Under the pieces are notes generated by a model. That model ran no database searches. It was given only the letters and a program-made list of their open reading frames with translations, and was not told the DNA's origin. The translations under genes and the position numbers were made by a program. From Rhodospirillales bacterium (GTDB lineage Bacteria; Pseudomonadota; Alphaproteobacteria; Rhodospirillales; JAOUPW01): DNA of 9,267 nucleotides. The stretch is from contig JAOUPW010000041.1 of the NCBI GenBank assembly GCA_029879665.1, positions 1-9,267 of the forward strand, written 5' to 3'. Shown one piece after another: positions 1-6,011 of the stretch (the first letter of the stretch is position 1; the number at the start of each line of letters is the position of its first letter).

Positions 1-727
1 GGAACAGGTAGAGCGTCTTGACGTGTGCCCGGTGGGCCAGATTGGCAATCTGGCTCAGGCAGGAATGGCCCCATCCCACCCGCGAGGCGTACTCCTCGTC
101 GGTGTAGGTGGCGTCGGCGACCAGGGCATCGGCGCCTTCGATGAAGGCGGTCAGTTTGTCCACGTAATCGGGCAGGCCGTACATTTTTTCATCGAGAAAC
201 ATTTCATTGTCGATGATGTAACAGAACGATTTGCCGCCGTGATTGATCCGATAGCCGATGCTGACTCCCTTGTGCGAAAGCTGCATGGTGGAAACGGTAA
301 TGTCGCCGAATTCGACGCTCTGCTCATCGAGGCTGGAAAAGCTGACCTTGGGACCGAAGACTTCAATGTTGACCGGAAAGAAAACGGTATCCATTTGTGC
401 CGAGATGATGTCGCGGATGGACATATCATCCTGCATGGGGCCGTAAATCTCGATCTCGCTGTCGGGCTTATACAGATGCCGGAAAAAGGGCAGGGAATTG
501 ATGTGGTCCCAATGGGGATGGGAAATGAAAATGCGGGCGCGGATCGGGCCCTGGGTGGTCGCTTCCAGGTGATCGCCCAGGATCTTAATCCCGGTGCCGG
601 CATCGAAGATGAAAAACTGGCCGTCAGGGAAACTAAGTGCGATGCAGGCGGTGTTGCCGCCGTATCTGAGGGTGTTTTTACCGGCAATCGGCAACCCTCC
701 GCGCACCCCCCAGAATGTCATATCCAT
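1..727 (-). CDS. MBL-fold metallohydrolase, 3' end cut by window edge
   Basis: The reverse strand reads through 242 codons from an ATG at 727 to the window edge. The N-terminus (MDMTFWGVRGGLP) and the following RYGGNTAC are the hallmark opening of a metallo-beta-lactamase-fold subgroup related to RNase Z and cAMP phosphodiesterases. The metal-binding motif SHPHWDH is at residues 69-75. A later His (QLSHKGVSIGYRI) and Asp (YIIDNE) sit where other metal ligands of this fold are expected. The visible end (ADATYTDEEY, then GWGHS) is the family segment that normally precedes a final His-rich motif, so only the last part of the protein is missing. Start choice: ATG 727 has a GAGGGA stretch about 9 nt upstream; ATG 721 is an alternative two codons in. 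It is probably a cytosolic phosphoesterase-like hydrolase with unknown substrate. It is transcribed divergently from the GntR operon. Confidence 0.88.
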   Translation of the reverse strand, partial: MDMTFWGVRGGLPIAGKNTLRYGGNTACIALSFPDGQFFIFDAGTGIKILGDHLEATTQGPIRARIFISHPHWDHINSLPFFRHLYKPDSEIEIYGPMQDDMSIRDIISAQMDTVFFPVNIEVFGPKVSFSSLDEQSVEFGDITVSTMQLSHKGVSIGYRINHGGKSFCYIIDNEMFLDEKMYGLPDYVDKLTAFIEGADALVADATYTDEEYASRVGWGHSCLSQIANLAHRAHVKTLYLF

Positions 728-960
728 TAGAGACTTGTCCCTCGTTGCCAGGCCCAAGCCAACCGCGTCTCCGGGCGGTGGCGGGATAGTCTAGAGTACG
801 ATTCGGCCCGTTGGAACCGGTTTGATTGCGATGCCCTGCTCCCTTGCCGATGTCCCATGTTCATGGAGAATGCGCCGAGCGGTCAATCATCCGAACTTGC
901 ATATGTACGGTTAACCATATAACCTGACCAGTAATTTAGATTACAGATTAGGGGAGATGA
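728..960. other. Divergent intergenic region between MBL hydrolase and GntR operon
   Basis: This 233-bp stretch separates two divergent genes and must carry promoters for both. No convincing ORF was seen. It contains the perfect 8-bp palindrome AACCGGTT at 815-822 and the palindrome cluster at 900-924 described separately. AGATTA occurs twice (938-943 and 945-950) just before the GntR ribosome-binding site. On the minus strand TTGACC (881-886) resembles a -35 box, but the sequence 17 nt further on is a poor -10, so I do not call a promoter for the hydrolase. Confidence 0.6.
897..925 (+). promoter_or_regulatory. Candidate promoter and operator of the GntR operon
   Basis: GGTTAACC at 909-916 is a perfect palindrome. 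It is also the left part of a wider inverted repeat, GGTTA (909-913) and TAACC (920-924). A second inverted repeat, ATATG (901-905) and CATAT (916-920), interlocks with it, and CATATG (900-905) is itself palindromic. GntR-family repressors bind short palindromes of the GT...AC kind as dimers, and the GTTAAC core fits that form. TATAAC (918-923) could be a -10 box with TTGCAT (897-902) as -35, but the 15-nt spacer is short. Overlap of the palindrome with this -10 would suit autorepression. The repeats are seen directly; the regulatory role is inferred. Confidence 0.35.
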
Positions 961-1824
961 ATGTCCATGAGGCCCCTGAAGCGCGGCCCAACGCCCTATT
1001 ACCACCAGATCGGGGCGATCCTTCGCGAAAAAATTGAAAACGGCGAACTCAGCGAAGGTGAGCGCGTGCCTTCGGAAGAGGAACTCTGCCGTGCCTTCAA
1101 GGTTAGCCGCGCCACCGTCCGCCAAGCCCTGCAAAATCTGGAACACGACGACCTGATCATCCGAGAGCCGGGCCGGGGATCGTTCGTTAACCGGGCGCCG
1201 GACAAGGTGGCCCATCTCAAGATGACATGCCTGCTGGAAGACCTGATCGCCCTTGGCATTCCGGCCGAGACCCAGGTCATGGAAACGGGCATGGTGCGTT
1301 CATCCGGCGCCGTCGCCGAAGCCCTGGGGCTGGAAGCGGGCGACGAAGTGTTCTCTTTTCTCAGGGTTATTTCCGTGGAAAAGCAGGCCTTCGCCGTGAC
1401 CCGGGTCTATCTGCCTGCCTGGATGGGCGCCAAGCTGACGAAAAAAGACCTCGAAGCCCAGCATCTTCTGAATACCCTTGCGAAAAAATGCGACGTTCAC
1501 GGAGAAACGGCGGACCAACTGGTCGAAGCGGTGATGGCCGACGCCAGCCAGTCCAACCTGCTCGATGTCAATGCCGGCACTCCGCTGTTGTCGGTGTCGA
1601 GAACCACGTTCAATCCCAAGGGCGAATGCATCGAATTCAGTGTCACCCATTACCGTAGCGACCGCACCCGGTTCTATATTTCCCAGAAACAGCGCCGCGC
1701 CGGCAGTAATTGGGTTCTATCCGCACGCGGCGGCCGGTCGGCACGGCGAAGCCTGAAGCATAATGAAACATCAAATAAACTGGTCCGGAAAAAAATGGAT
1801 GCGGGCATGAAGGAAAATCCATGA
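961..1824 (+). CDS. GntR-family (HutC/UTRA type) transcriptional regulator
   Basis: This is a 287-residue ligand-responsive DNA-binding regulator. Residues about 12-78 form the GntR winged helix-turn-helix: YYHQIGAILREKIENGEL, then the recognition region VPSEEELCRAFKVSRATVRQ and the wing segment IIREPGRGSFV. Residues about 95-238 match a UTRA effector-binding domain of the HutC subfamily, ending in the typical EFSVTHYRSDRTRFYI. Family members normally stop near there (about 240-250 aa). This one carries some 41 extra residues (247-287), rich in Arg, Lys, Ser and Asn and without recognisable fold. Start: the GGGGAG ribosome-binding site at 951-956 is 4 nt from ATG 961 and 10 nt from ATG 967, so either is possible. 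The stop overlaps the next ATG (ATGA at 1821-1824), implying translational coupling. As first gene it probably controls the operon and itself; the effector is unknown but is likely linked to the imported substrate. Confidence 0.9.
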   Translation: MSMRPLKRGPTPYYHQIGAILREKIENGELSEGERVPSEEELCRAFKVSRATVRQALQNLEHDDLIIREPGRGSFVNRAPDKVAHLKMTCLLEDLIALGIPAETQVMETGMVRSSGAVAEALGLEAGDEVFSFLRVISVEKQAFAVTRVYLPAWMGAKLTKKDLEAQHLLNTLAKKCDVHGETADQLVEAVMADASQSNLLDVNAGTPLLSVSRTTFNPKGECIEFSVTHYRSDRTRFYISQKQRRAGSNWVLSARGGRSARRSLKHNETSNKLVRKKMDAGMKENP

Positions 1825-2204
1825 AACCGGTTGTCGTCAAAACAGGAGACAAGTCGGGCACCATGCAGGCTTCCTTCGGTGGCGTCGAAGTGATCATCGA
1901 CCGCGCCGAGGAAAGCGGCCCTCGTTCGGTCGAATTCCTGATGGCCGGCCTCGGCGCCTGCACGTATTCCACCGTCAGTCATTATATGAAGCGAAAAGGA
2001 CTGCCGTTGGAAGGTTTGTCCATCGAGTTGTCCGCGGATAAGGCGGAAAGCGAGAACCTCTACGACCGGATTCAGCTCAAGCTGACCGTCAGCGATGAGA
2101 TTCCTGCAAAGGAAAAATCCATCATCCTGAATACGGCGAAAACCTGCCGTATCCATAAGACTTTGAAAAATAATCCGGATATCAGCATCGACATAAACTT
2201 ATAA
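1821..2204 (+). CDS. OsmC-family protein (thiol-dependent, peroxide or sulfur related)
   Basis: At 127 residues this has the usual size for the OsmC/Ohr/YhfA superfamily of small cytosolic homodimers, whose characterised members reduce organic peroxides with a pair of cysteines. Both are present: Cys47 in the helix-start motif LMAGLGACTYSTVSHYMKRKG-like segment (residues 40-60), and Cys109 in AKTCRIHKTL. The second site reads CRIH where many relatives have C-P-V-H. The N-terminal strands are short, more like the general OsmC/YhfA group than classical Ohr, so a peroxidase activity is not assured; other OsmC-like proteins of this type sit with sulfur-metabolism genes. The start ATG at 1821 overlaps the gntR stop and has AAGGA at 1810-1814, 6 nt upstream. 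Its place between a regulator and a sulfurtransferase suggests handling of a reactive sulfur or thiol intermediate; this is inference. Confidence 0.88.
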   Translation: MKPVVVKTGDKSGTMQASFGGVEVIIDRAEESGPRSVEFLMAGLGACTYSTVSHYMKRKGLPLEGLSIELSADKAESENLYDRIQLKLTVSDEIPAKEKSIILNTAKTCRIHKTLKNNPDISIDINL

Positions 2205-2216
2205 AATATGCAGGAA

Positions 2217-2235
2217 AAGCGGCGCCAGACCGCTT
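2217..2235 (+). other. Intercistronic hairpin between OsmC gene and sulfurtransferase
   Basis: AAGCGG (2217-2222) pairs perfectly with CCGCTT (2230-2235) around a 7-nt loop in the 60-bp gap between the two genes. No T-run follows, so it is not a normal intrinsic terminator. It could act as an mRNA-stability element or weak attenuator within the operon, or be chance. Confidence 0.3.
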
Positions 2236-2264
2236 ATCTGTAATTCAGGGAGACAGGGAACGAA

Positions 2265-3101
2265 ATGACGGGTAATACGCAAACGCTGGTCGATACGGCA
2301 TGGCTGGCCGATCATCTGGATGATCCCAATGTCCGCCTGATTGAAATCGACTGGACCGGCACCGGCGCCTATGACGAAGGGCACATTCCGGGCGCCTTGG
2401 GCTGGAACTGGAAGGAAACCCTGTGGGACCCCGCCGTCCGGGAATTTCCTACACCTGAAGAATTTGCCCGCCGTCTGGGCGCCGCCGGCATCGCCAACGA
2501 CACCACCGTGGTTTTTTACGGCGGACCCGTACAGTTCGGCACCTACGGCTGGTGGGTGTTCAAGTTTTGCGGCCATGCCGACGTCCGCATGCTGGATGGC
2601 GGCCGCGTCCGTTGGGTCAAGGAAGGGCGGCCTCTGAGCCGGGAAGTTCCCAAGTTCGCTCCGGTGGAATACATTCCCGCCGCCCGCAATGATTCCATGC
2701 GCATCGGCCGCGACGGCGTACTCGATCATATCGGTCGGGAAGGAACCTTGATCCTCGATCACCGTTCGCCGGAGGAATACCGGGGTGAAATGGTCGGGGT
2801 GCCGGGCATGCCGGATGTGGGCGCAGAACGCTATGGCCGCATCCCCGGCGCCAGGCATCTGCCTTTCACGGATTTCCTCGGCGAGGACGAAACATTCAAG
2901 GACGCGGGCGCGATCCGATCTCTGCTCGAGGAATGCGGCGCGGCCGAAGCCCGGGATATCATTTCCTATTGCCGCCTCAGCCACCGCGCCACATTAGCTT
3001 ACTTCGCCATGACCGAGATTCTCGATCACGGCAACCTCAAGGTCTATGACGGATCGTGGACCGAATGGGGCAGCATGGTCGGCATGCCGATAGATCCGTA
3101 A
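2265..3101 (+). CDS. Two-domain rhodanese-type sulfurtransferase
   Basis: The 278-residue protein matches thiosulfate/3-mercaptopyruvate sulfurtransferases in size and architecture. The inactive N-terminal rhodanese domain (about residues 6-125) has AYDEGHIPGAL near residues 35-45 and ends in VRMLDGGRVRWV. The catalytic C-terminal domain (about 145-278) has LILDHRSPEEYRGE with Asp165, GRIPGARHLPF, the active-site loop starting at Cys236 (CRLSHRA) and the closing motif VYDGSWTEWGSMVGMPI. In this family the loop cysteine carries a persulfide passed from a donor such as thiosulfate or mercaptopyruvate to a thiophilic acceptor. CRLSHR differs from the CGSGVT-type loop of mercaptopyruvate enzymes, so the donor cannot be assigned. 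No signal peptide is seen, hence cytosolic. A purine-rich GGGAGACAGGGAA segment precedes ATG 2265. It is third in the operon, just ahead of the ABC importer, which supports a job in processing sulfur from the imported compound. Confidence 0.93.
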   Translation: MTGNTQTLVDTAWLADHLDDPNVRLIEIDWTGTGAYDEGHIPGALGWNWKETLWDPAVREFPTPEEFARRLGAAGIANDTTVVFYGGPVQFGTYGWWVFKFCGHADVRMLDGGRVRWVKEGRPLSREVPKFAPVEYIPAARNDSMRIGRDGVLDHIGREGTLILDHRSPEEYRGEMVGVPGMPDVGAERYGRIPGARHLPFTDFLGEDETFKDAGAIRSLLEECGAAEARDIISYCRLSHRATLAYFAMTEILDHGNLKVYDGSWTEWGSMVGMPIDP

Positions 3102-3130
3102 CGCAATAACAGGAAAATAACAAAAGACAT

Positions 3131-3178
3131 ATGAAACTTCCATTCAATCATAACCTACTAGGGGAGACGCAATCATGA
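3131..3178 (+). CDS. Possible 15-codon leader peptide overlapping the SBP start
   Basis: An ATG at 3131 opens a 15-residue reading frame (MKLPFNHNLLGETQS) whose TGA at 3176-3178 overlaps the ATG of the binding-protein gene as ATGA. Its first ten bases, ATGAAACTTC, repeat exactly at the true gene start (3175-3184). A weak AGGA lies about 16 nt upstream, which is far for efficient initiation. It may be a coupled leader peptide, a relic of a small duplication, or chance. Confidence 0.2.
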   Translation: MKLPFNHNLLGETQS

Positions 3179-3184
3179 AACTTC
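3131..3184. repeat. Direct repeat ATGAAACTTC at 3131-3140 and 3175-3184
   Basis: The ten bases that start the substrate-binding-protein gene occur identically 44 nt upstream. Each copy begins with ATG, but only the downstream one has a good ribosome-binding site (GGGGAG at 3161-3166, 8 nt before ATG 3175). Confidence 0.75.
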
Positions 3185-4155
3185 ACAAAACCATCCTGCC
3201 CTTGTTTATCCTGAGCATGGCGCTTGCTCCGGTGCTCGCGGCGGTGAACGCCAATGCGGCGGAAAAAATCCGCATTGGATCCCGGCTTGAATACTACGAT
3301 GTCAATTACCGCGAAGGCGGGTTCGATAAAAAATACGGCCTGGATGCGGAAGCCGTTCCGTTCAAGACGGGGATCGAGGTCGTTTCGGCCATCCAATCGG
3401 GCGAGATTGATTTTGCCAGCACCGGCCATGTGCCGTTGGCCGTTCTCATGAGCAAGACCGATAAGGTTCTGACCATTGCCACCGCCGGTTATAACGCCGG
3501 CTCCGCTTACCGTATGGTGGTTCCCGTCAACAGCACGTTTAAATCGATCGAAGACTTGAAGGGCAAAGTGATCGCGACCAAGCTCGGTTCCGGTTCCTAC
3601 AACGCTTTCGTCAATTATCTGAAGGCGAAGGGCTTGAACGAAAAAGAGTTCAAGATGAAAAACGGCGGCCCCGGCGCCATCGTCGCTGCCATGCAGGGGG
3701 GGTCCGTGGACGCTGGCATCTGGTTCGACCCGACTATTTCCCTCATTTTGTATAAGAAATGGGGACGGGTTCTTCTCGACTTCGACGGCCACGCCACCTT
3801 CATGGGATTGTGGATCGTCAACCGCAAGTTCGCGGAAAAGAATCCGGATGCGGTTGTGCGGTTTCTGGCCGGCGCCATGGATTCAGGCGACTTGCTCAAT
3901 TCCGATCCCGGCAAGGCGTCCCAACTGCTCGCCACCGGCTATCAGCGCCGGGGCCGGGACTATCCGGCGGGGGTGTTCAAGGACGGTATTCCGTTGATCG
4001 ACTTCAGCTCGCCGATCAAACAGAAATATATCGATGAGATCAAAAAAACCTACCAGTTCCTCAAGGCCAAAGGCCGGATCAAGGGAAATGAACCCGCGTG
4101 GAACACGCTCATTACCTCCAAATATCTGGATCAAGCCAAGAAAATCCGGAAATAG
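3175..4155 (+). CDS. ABC importer substrate-binding protein (SsuA/TauA/NMT1-like)
   Basis: This 326-residue periplasmic solute-binding protein belongs to the sulfonate/nitrate/taurine-type family. A Sec signal peptide is clear: Lys-rich start, hydrophobic core ILPLFILSMALAPVL, and an Ala-rich cleavage region (ANAA, residues 26-29), giving a mature start near Glu30. The mature protein opens IRIGSRLEYYDVNY, with the first strand and ligand-loop position typical of the family. It continues through VVSAIQSGEIDFASTGHVPL, IEDLKGKVIATKLGSGSYN, and GAIVAAMQGGSVDAGIWFDP, the standard landmarks of both lobes. No lipobox cysteine is seen, so it is likely a free periplasmic protein. GGGGAG at 3161-3166 supports ATG 3175. 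The ligand cannot be read from sequence; sulfonates, taurine and related small anions are typical, and the OsmC and rhodanese neighbours favour a sulfur compound. Confidence 0.92.
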   Translation: MKLHKTILPLFILSMALAPVLAAVNANAAEKIRIGSRLEYYDVNYREGGFDKKYGLDAEAVPFKTGIEVVSAIQSGEIDFASTGHVPLAVLMSKTDKVLTIATAGYNAGSAYRMVVPVNSTFKSIEDLKGKVIATKLGSGSYNAFVNYLKAKGLNEKEFKMKNGGPGAIVAAMQGGSVDAGIWFDPTISLILYKKWGRVLLDFDGHATFMGLWIVNRKFAEKNPDAVVRFLAGAMDSGDLLNSDPGKASQLLATGYQRRGRDYPAGVFKDGIPLIDFSSPIKQKYIDEIKKTYQFLKAKGRIKGNEPAWNTLITSKYLDQAKKIRK

Positions 4156-4186
4156 GGTTTCGGGTTATTTTTAGGAGCACTCATCC

Positions 4187-5035
4187 ATGTCGGACTTATC
4201 GGTAACGATTGAACCCTTGCCAAGGCGAAGTCTCTGGCAGCAAACCCGGCAATACATTATTCCGGTGTTCTCGCTGCTGGGGTTTGCCCTGATCTGGGAA
4301 ATTGTTTCCCGGTCCGGTGCCGTCGACGATACGCTTCTGCCGCCGCCTTCCCGTGTGTTCGCCACGCTGTACAAGCTTGCCGGACCGGGGGAAGGCGGCA
4401 GGCCGGATTATCTGGTCATCAAGCATACCCTGAACACTCTCGGTCTTCTTATCGGCGGTTATCTGATTTCCGCCGTTCTGTGCACGGTGATCGGTGTGCT
4501 GATGGGCATCAACAAACGTGTTTATGAATGGTTTAATCCGATCGTCGCCTTTTTCATGCCGATCCCCAGCTTCACCCTGGTGTTCGTGTTTATCCTGTGG
4601 GTCGGTCTTGGGGCCAAGACCGTGATCCTGACCGTGGTCGTCGGTTCTTGTTTTCCCATTCTTTACAGTGCCGCCGCCGGCGTGCGCAGCGGCGAGCAGA
4701 AAATGATCTGGGCGGCGCAGATCGCCGGCTGTTCGCGCACCCAGGTGTTTTTCAAGGTGCTGTTGCCCGGTGCCATGGGCTACATCATCACCGGGCAGAA
4801 ATTGGCTCTGGGCCGTGCCTGGCGCGCCGTCATCGGCGCCGAAATGTTCGCTTCCACAGATTTCGGACTTGGCTTCATGCTCCAGGACGCAAGCTCGTTC
4901 CTCGACACCGAATCCATGTTCGCGGCCATCATTACAATCGGCATTACCGGCCTGATCATGGAAAACGTTTTCTTCCATTATCTCGAACGGGTTACCGTGG
5001 AACGTTGGGGGATGGTCAGTGCCAAACACATCTGA
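4187..5035 (+). CDS. ABC importer permease (SsuC/TauC-like, BPD inner-membrane component)
   Basis: The 282-residue inner-membrane protein has about six hydrophobic segments (near residues 22-40, 84-107, 117-138, 145-165, 195-220 and 244-265). The opening IPVFSLLGFALIWEIVSR, followed by LLPPPSRVFATL, is characteristic of SsuC/TauC/NrtB permeases. The cytoplasmic coupling helix (EAA-like loop) is at about residues 175-195, AAQIAGCSRTQVFFKVLLPGA, with the conserved Gly181 that contacts the ATPase. It probably forms a homodimeric channel, since only one permease gene is present. The ribosome-binding site TAGGAG lies at 4171-4176, and the gene follows the binding-protein gene by 31 bp. Confidence 0.93.
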   Translation: MSDLSVTIEPLPRRSLWQQTRQYIIPVFSLLGFALIWEIVSRSGAVDDTLLPPPSRVFATLYKLAGPGEGGRPDYLVIKHTLNTLGLLIGGYLISAVLCTVIGVLMGINKRVYEWFNPIVAFFMPIPSFTLVFVFILWVGLGAKTVILTVVVGSCFPILYSAAAGVRSGEQKMIWAAQIAGCSRTQVFFKVLLPGAMGYIITGQKLALGRAWRAVIGAEMFASTDFGLGFMLQDASSFLDTESMFAAIITIGITGLIMENVFFHYLERVTVERWGMVSAKHI

Positions 5036-5053
5036 CCGGGGAAGAGTAGCGGA

Positions 5054-5854
5054 ATGAAGGATATGACCGAATTGCAATTTAAGGTGCAGGCAAAGGGCGT
5101 TAAAAAGCACTTCCATTCCCAGGACGGCCGGGTCGTGCATGCCATTGATAATGTCACTCTGGATGTCGGGGAAGGTGAATTCGTCGCTTTGCTCGGGCCG
5201 TCCGGGTGCGGCAAATCCACGTTCCTGTTCATGGTCGCCGGCTTCGAGCAGCCTTCCGCCGGGACCTTGACCCTGGATGGCGAAGAAATCAGGGAACCCG
5301 GTCCCAACCGCGGCATCGTGTTTCAGGAATATGTCCTTTTTCCCTGGCGGACGGTGAAAAAAAACATCGAGTTCGGGCTTGAAATCAAGAAAATTTCAAA
5401 AGCCGAACGGGATGAAAAATGCCGGGATCTGATCCATCTGGTCGGCTTGGCCGGATTCGAGGACGCCTATCCCCACACCCTGTCGGGCGGCATGAAGCAG
5501 CGGGTCTCCATCGCCCGCGCGTTGGCCTATGATCCGGACGTGTTGCTGATGGACGAACCTTTCGGCGCGTTGGATGCGCAGACACGCCGGCGCATGATTG
5601 CGGATCTGGTGAAAGTGCACGAAGCGACGAAAAAAACCTTCCTGTTCGTCACCCACAGCGTCGATGAAGCGATCGGACTGGCCGACCGCATCTGCCTCTT
5701 TTCCGCCCGACCCTCGATTATCAAGCAGGAATATAAAGTTTCCGTTCCCCGGCCCCGGAATGTGACCTCCGACGAATTCGTCCAGCTTGAACGGGAAATT
5801 CTGGAAAGCCTGGACGTCGAGGTGGAAAAAATGATGCACCTGGACCGGAAATAG
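5054..5854 (+). CDS. ABC importer ATP-binding protein (SsuB/TauB-like)
   Basis: The 266-residue cytosolic ATPase powers the importer. All motifs are intact: Walker A GPSGCGKST (residues 48-56), Q-loop Gln91 in VFQEYVLFPW, signature LSGGMKQR (143-150), Walker B VLLMDEP (163-169), D-loop GALD (171-174) and H-loop His201 in VTHSVDEA. The FPWRTV sequence after the Q-loop and the length place it with the nitrate/sulfonate/taurine (SsuB/TauB/NrtD) ATPases. There is no C-terminal regulatory domain. It starts 18 bp after the permease stop, with GGGGAAGAG just upstream of ATG 5054; MTELQF three codons in is an alternative start. A run of eight A at 5357-5364 lies in the coding frame without disturbing it. 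It is the last gene of the operon. Confidence 0.95.
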   Translation: MKDMTELQFKVQAKGVKKHFHSQDGRVVHAIDNVTLDVGEGEFVALLGPSGCGKSTFLFMVAGFEQPSAGTLTLDGEEIREPGPNRGIVFQEYVLFPWRTVKKNIEFGLEIKKISKAERDEKCRDLIHLVGLAGFEDAYPHTLSGGMKQRVSIARALAYDPDVLLMDEPFGALDAQTRRRMIADLVKVHEATKKTFLFVTHSVDEAIGLADRICLFSARPSIIKQEYKVSVPRPRNVTSDEFVQLEREILESLDVEVEKMMHLDRK

Positions 5855-5876
5855 CTCCGTCGGGTGCCGTTTTTTT
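5837..5876 (+). terminator. Possible intrinsic terminator of the ABC operon
   Basis: An imperfect hairpin spans the ATPase stop codon. CACC (5837-5840) pairs with GGTG (5863-5866), and CGGA (5846-5849) pairs with TCCG (5856-5859) over a 6-nt loop, with small internal mismatches. It is followed by CCG and seven T (5870-5876). The stem is interrupted and the T-run starts a few bases late, so this is only a candidate. Confidence 0.35.
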
Positions 5877-5885
5877 CCGGCGGCG

Positions 5886-5923
5886 AAAAAAAAGGGCGCT
5901 TCCGGTTTGATCCGAAAGCGCCC
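5886..5923 (-). terminator. Intrinsic terminator of nrdJ (minus strand)
   Basis: Arms 5894-5905 and 5912-5923 (GGGCGCTTCCGG against CCGAAAGCGCCC) form a 12-bp stem with one mismatch and a 6-nt loop. On the plus strand eight A (5886-5893) precede it, so on the minus strand a GC-rich stem is followed directly by eight T. This is the textbook form, about 90 nt past the nrdJ stop. Read on the plus strand no T-run follows, so it mainly serves nrdJ and shields the converging operon from read-through. Confidence 0.85.
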
Positions 5924-6011
5924 GTTACAGGTTTCCCCAAGCATCCCCCAGGGAGGCGTCTCTTAATCTCTTACGCGAGAACCGCTCCCGGGTGGTTTCC
6001 CCCCGCCTTCG
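5924..6011. other. nrdJ 3' untranslated region with a short direct repeat
   Basis: The gap between the nrdJ stop and its terminator holds no gene. GGTTTCCCC occurs twice, at 5930-5938 and 5994-6002. GGGAG (5951-5955) can pair with CTCCC (5985-5989) and may add structure to the message end. No function is assigned. Confidence 0.4.

Noticed and set aside
151..687. A 178-codon minus-strand frame within the MBL gene
   Set aside because: It is a different frame from the MBL-fold reading; its translation is Ser/Pro/Arg-rich without motifs.
23..730. A 235-codon plus-strand open frame at the left edge
   Set aside because: The opposite strand encodes a clear MBL-fold protein with the SHPHWDH metal motif, so this frame is its shadow.
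788..886. Promoter for the MBL hydrolase (TTGACC on the minus strand)
   Set aside because: The -35-like hexamer is good but the matching -10 position is poor, and other pairings are no better than chance.
4196..5140. A 314-codon minus-strand open frame opposite the permease
   Set aside because: It lies antisense to a complete ABC permease, is extremely rich in His/Gly/Asp, and has no recognisable domain or good ribosome-binding context.
5357..5364. A8 run in the ATPase gene as a frameshift or slippage site
   Set aside because: The frame is intact on both sides with all ABC motifs in order; the run simply encodes Lys-Lys-Asn.
3175..5854. Naming the importer ssuABC or tauABC outright
   Set aside because: Family similarity is clear but ligand specificity cannot be read from sequence, and no SsuD- or TauD-like enzyme is present.
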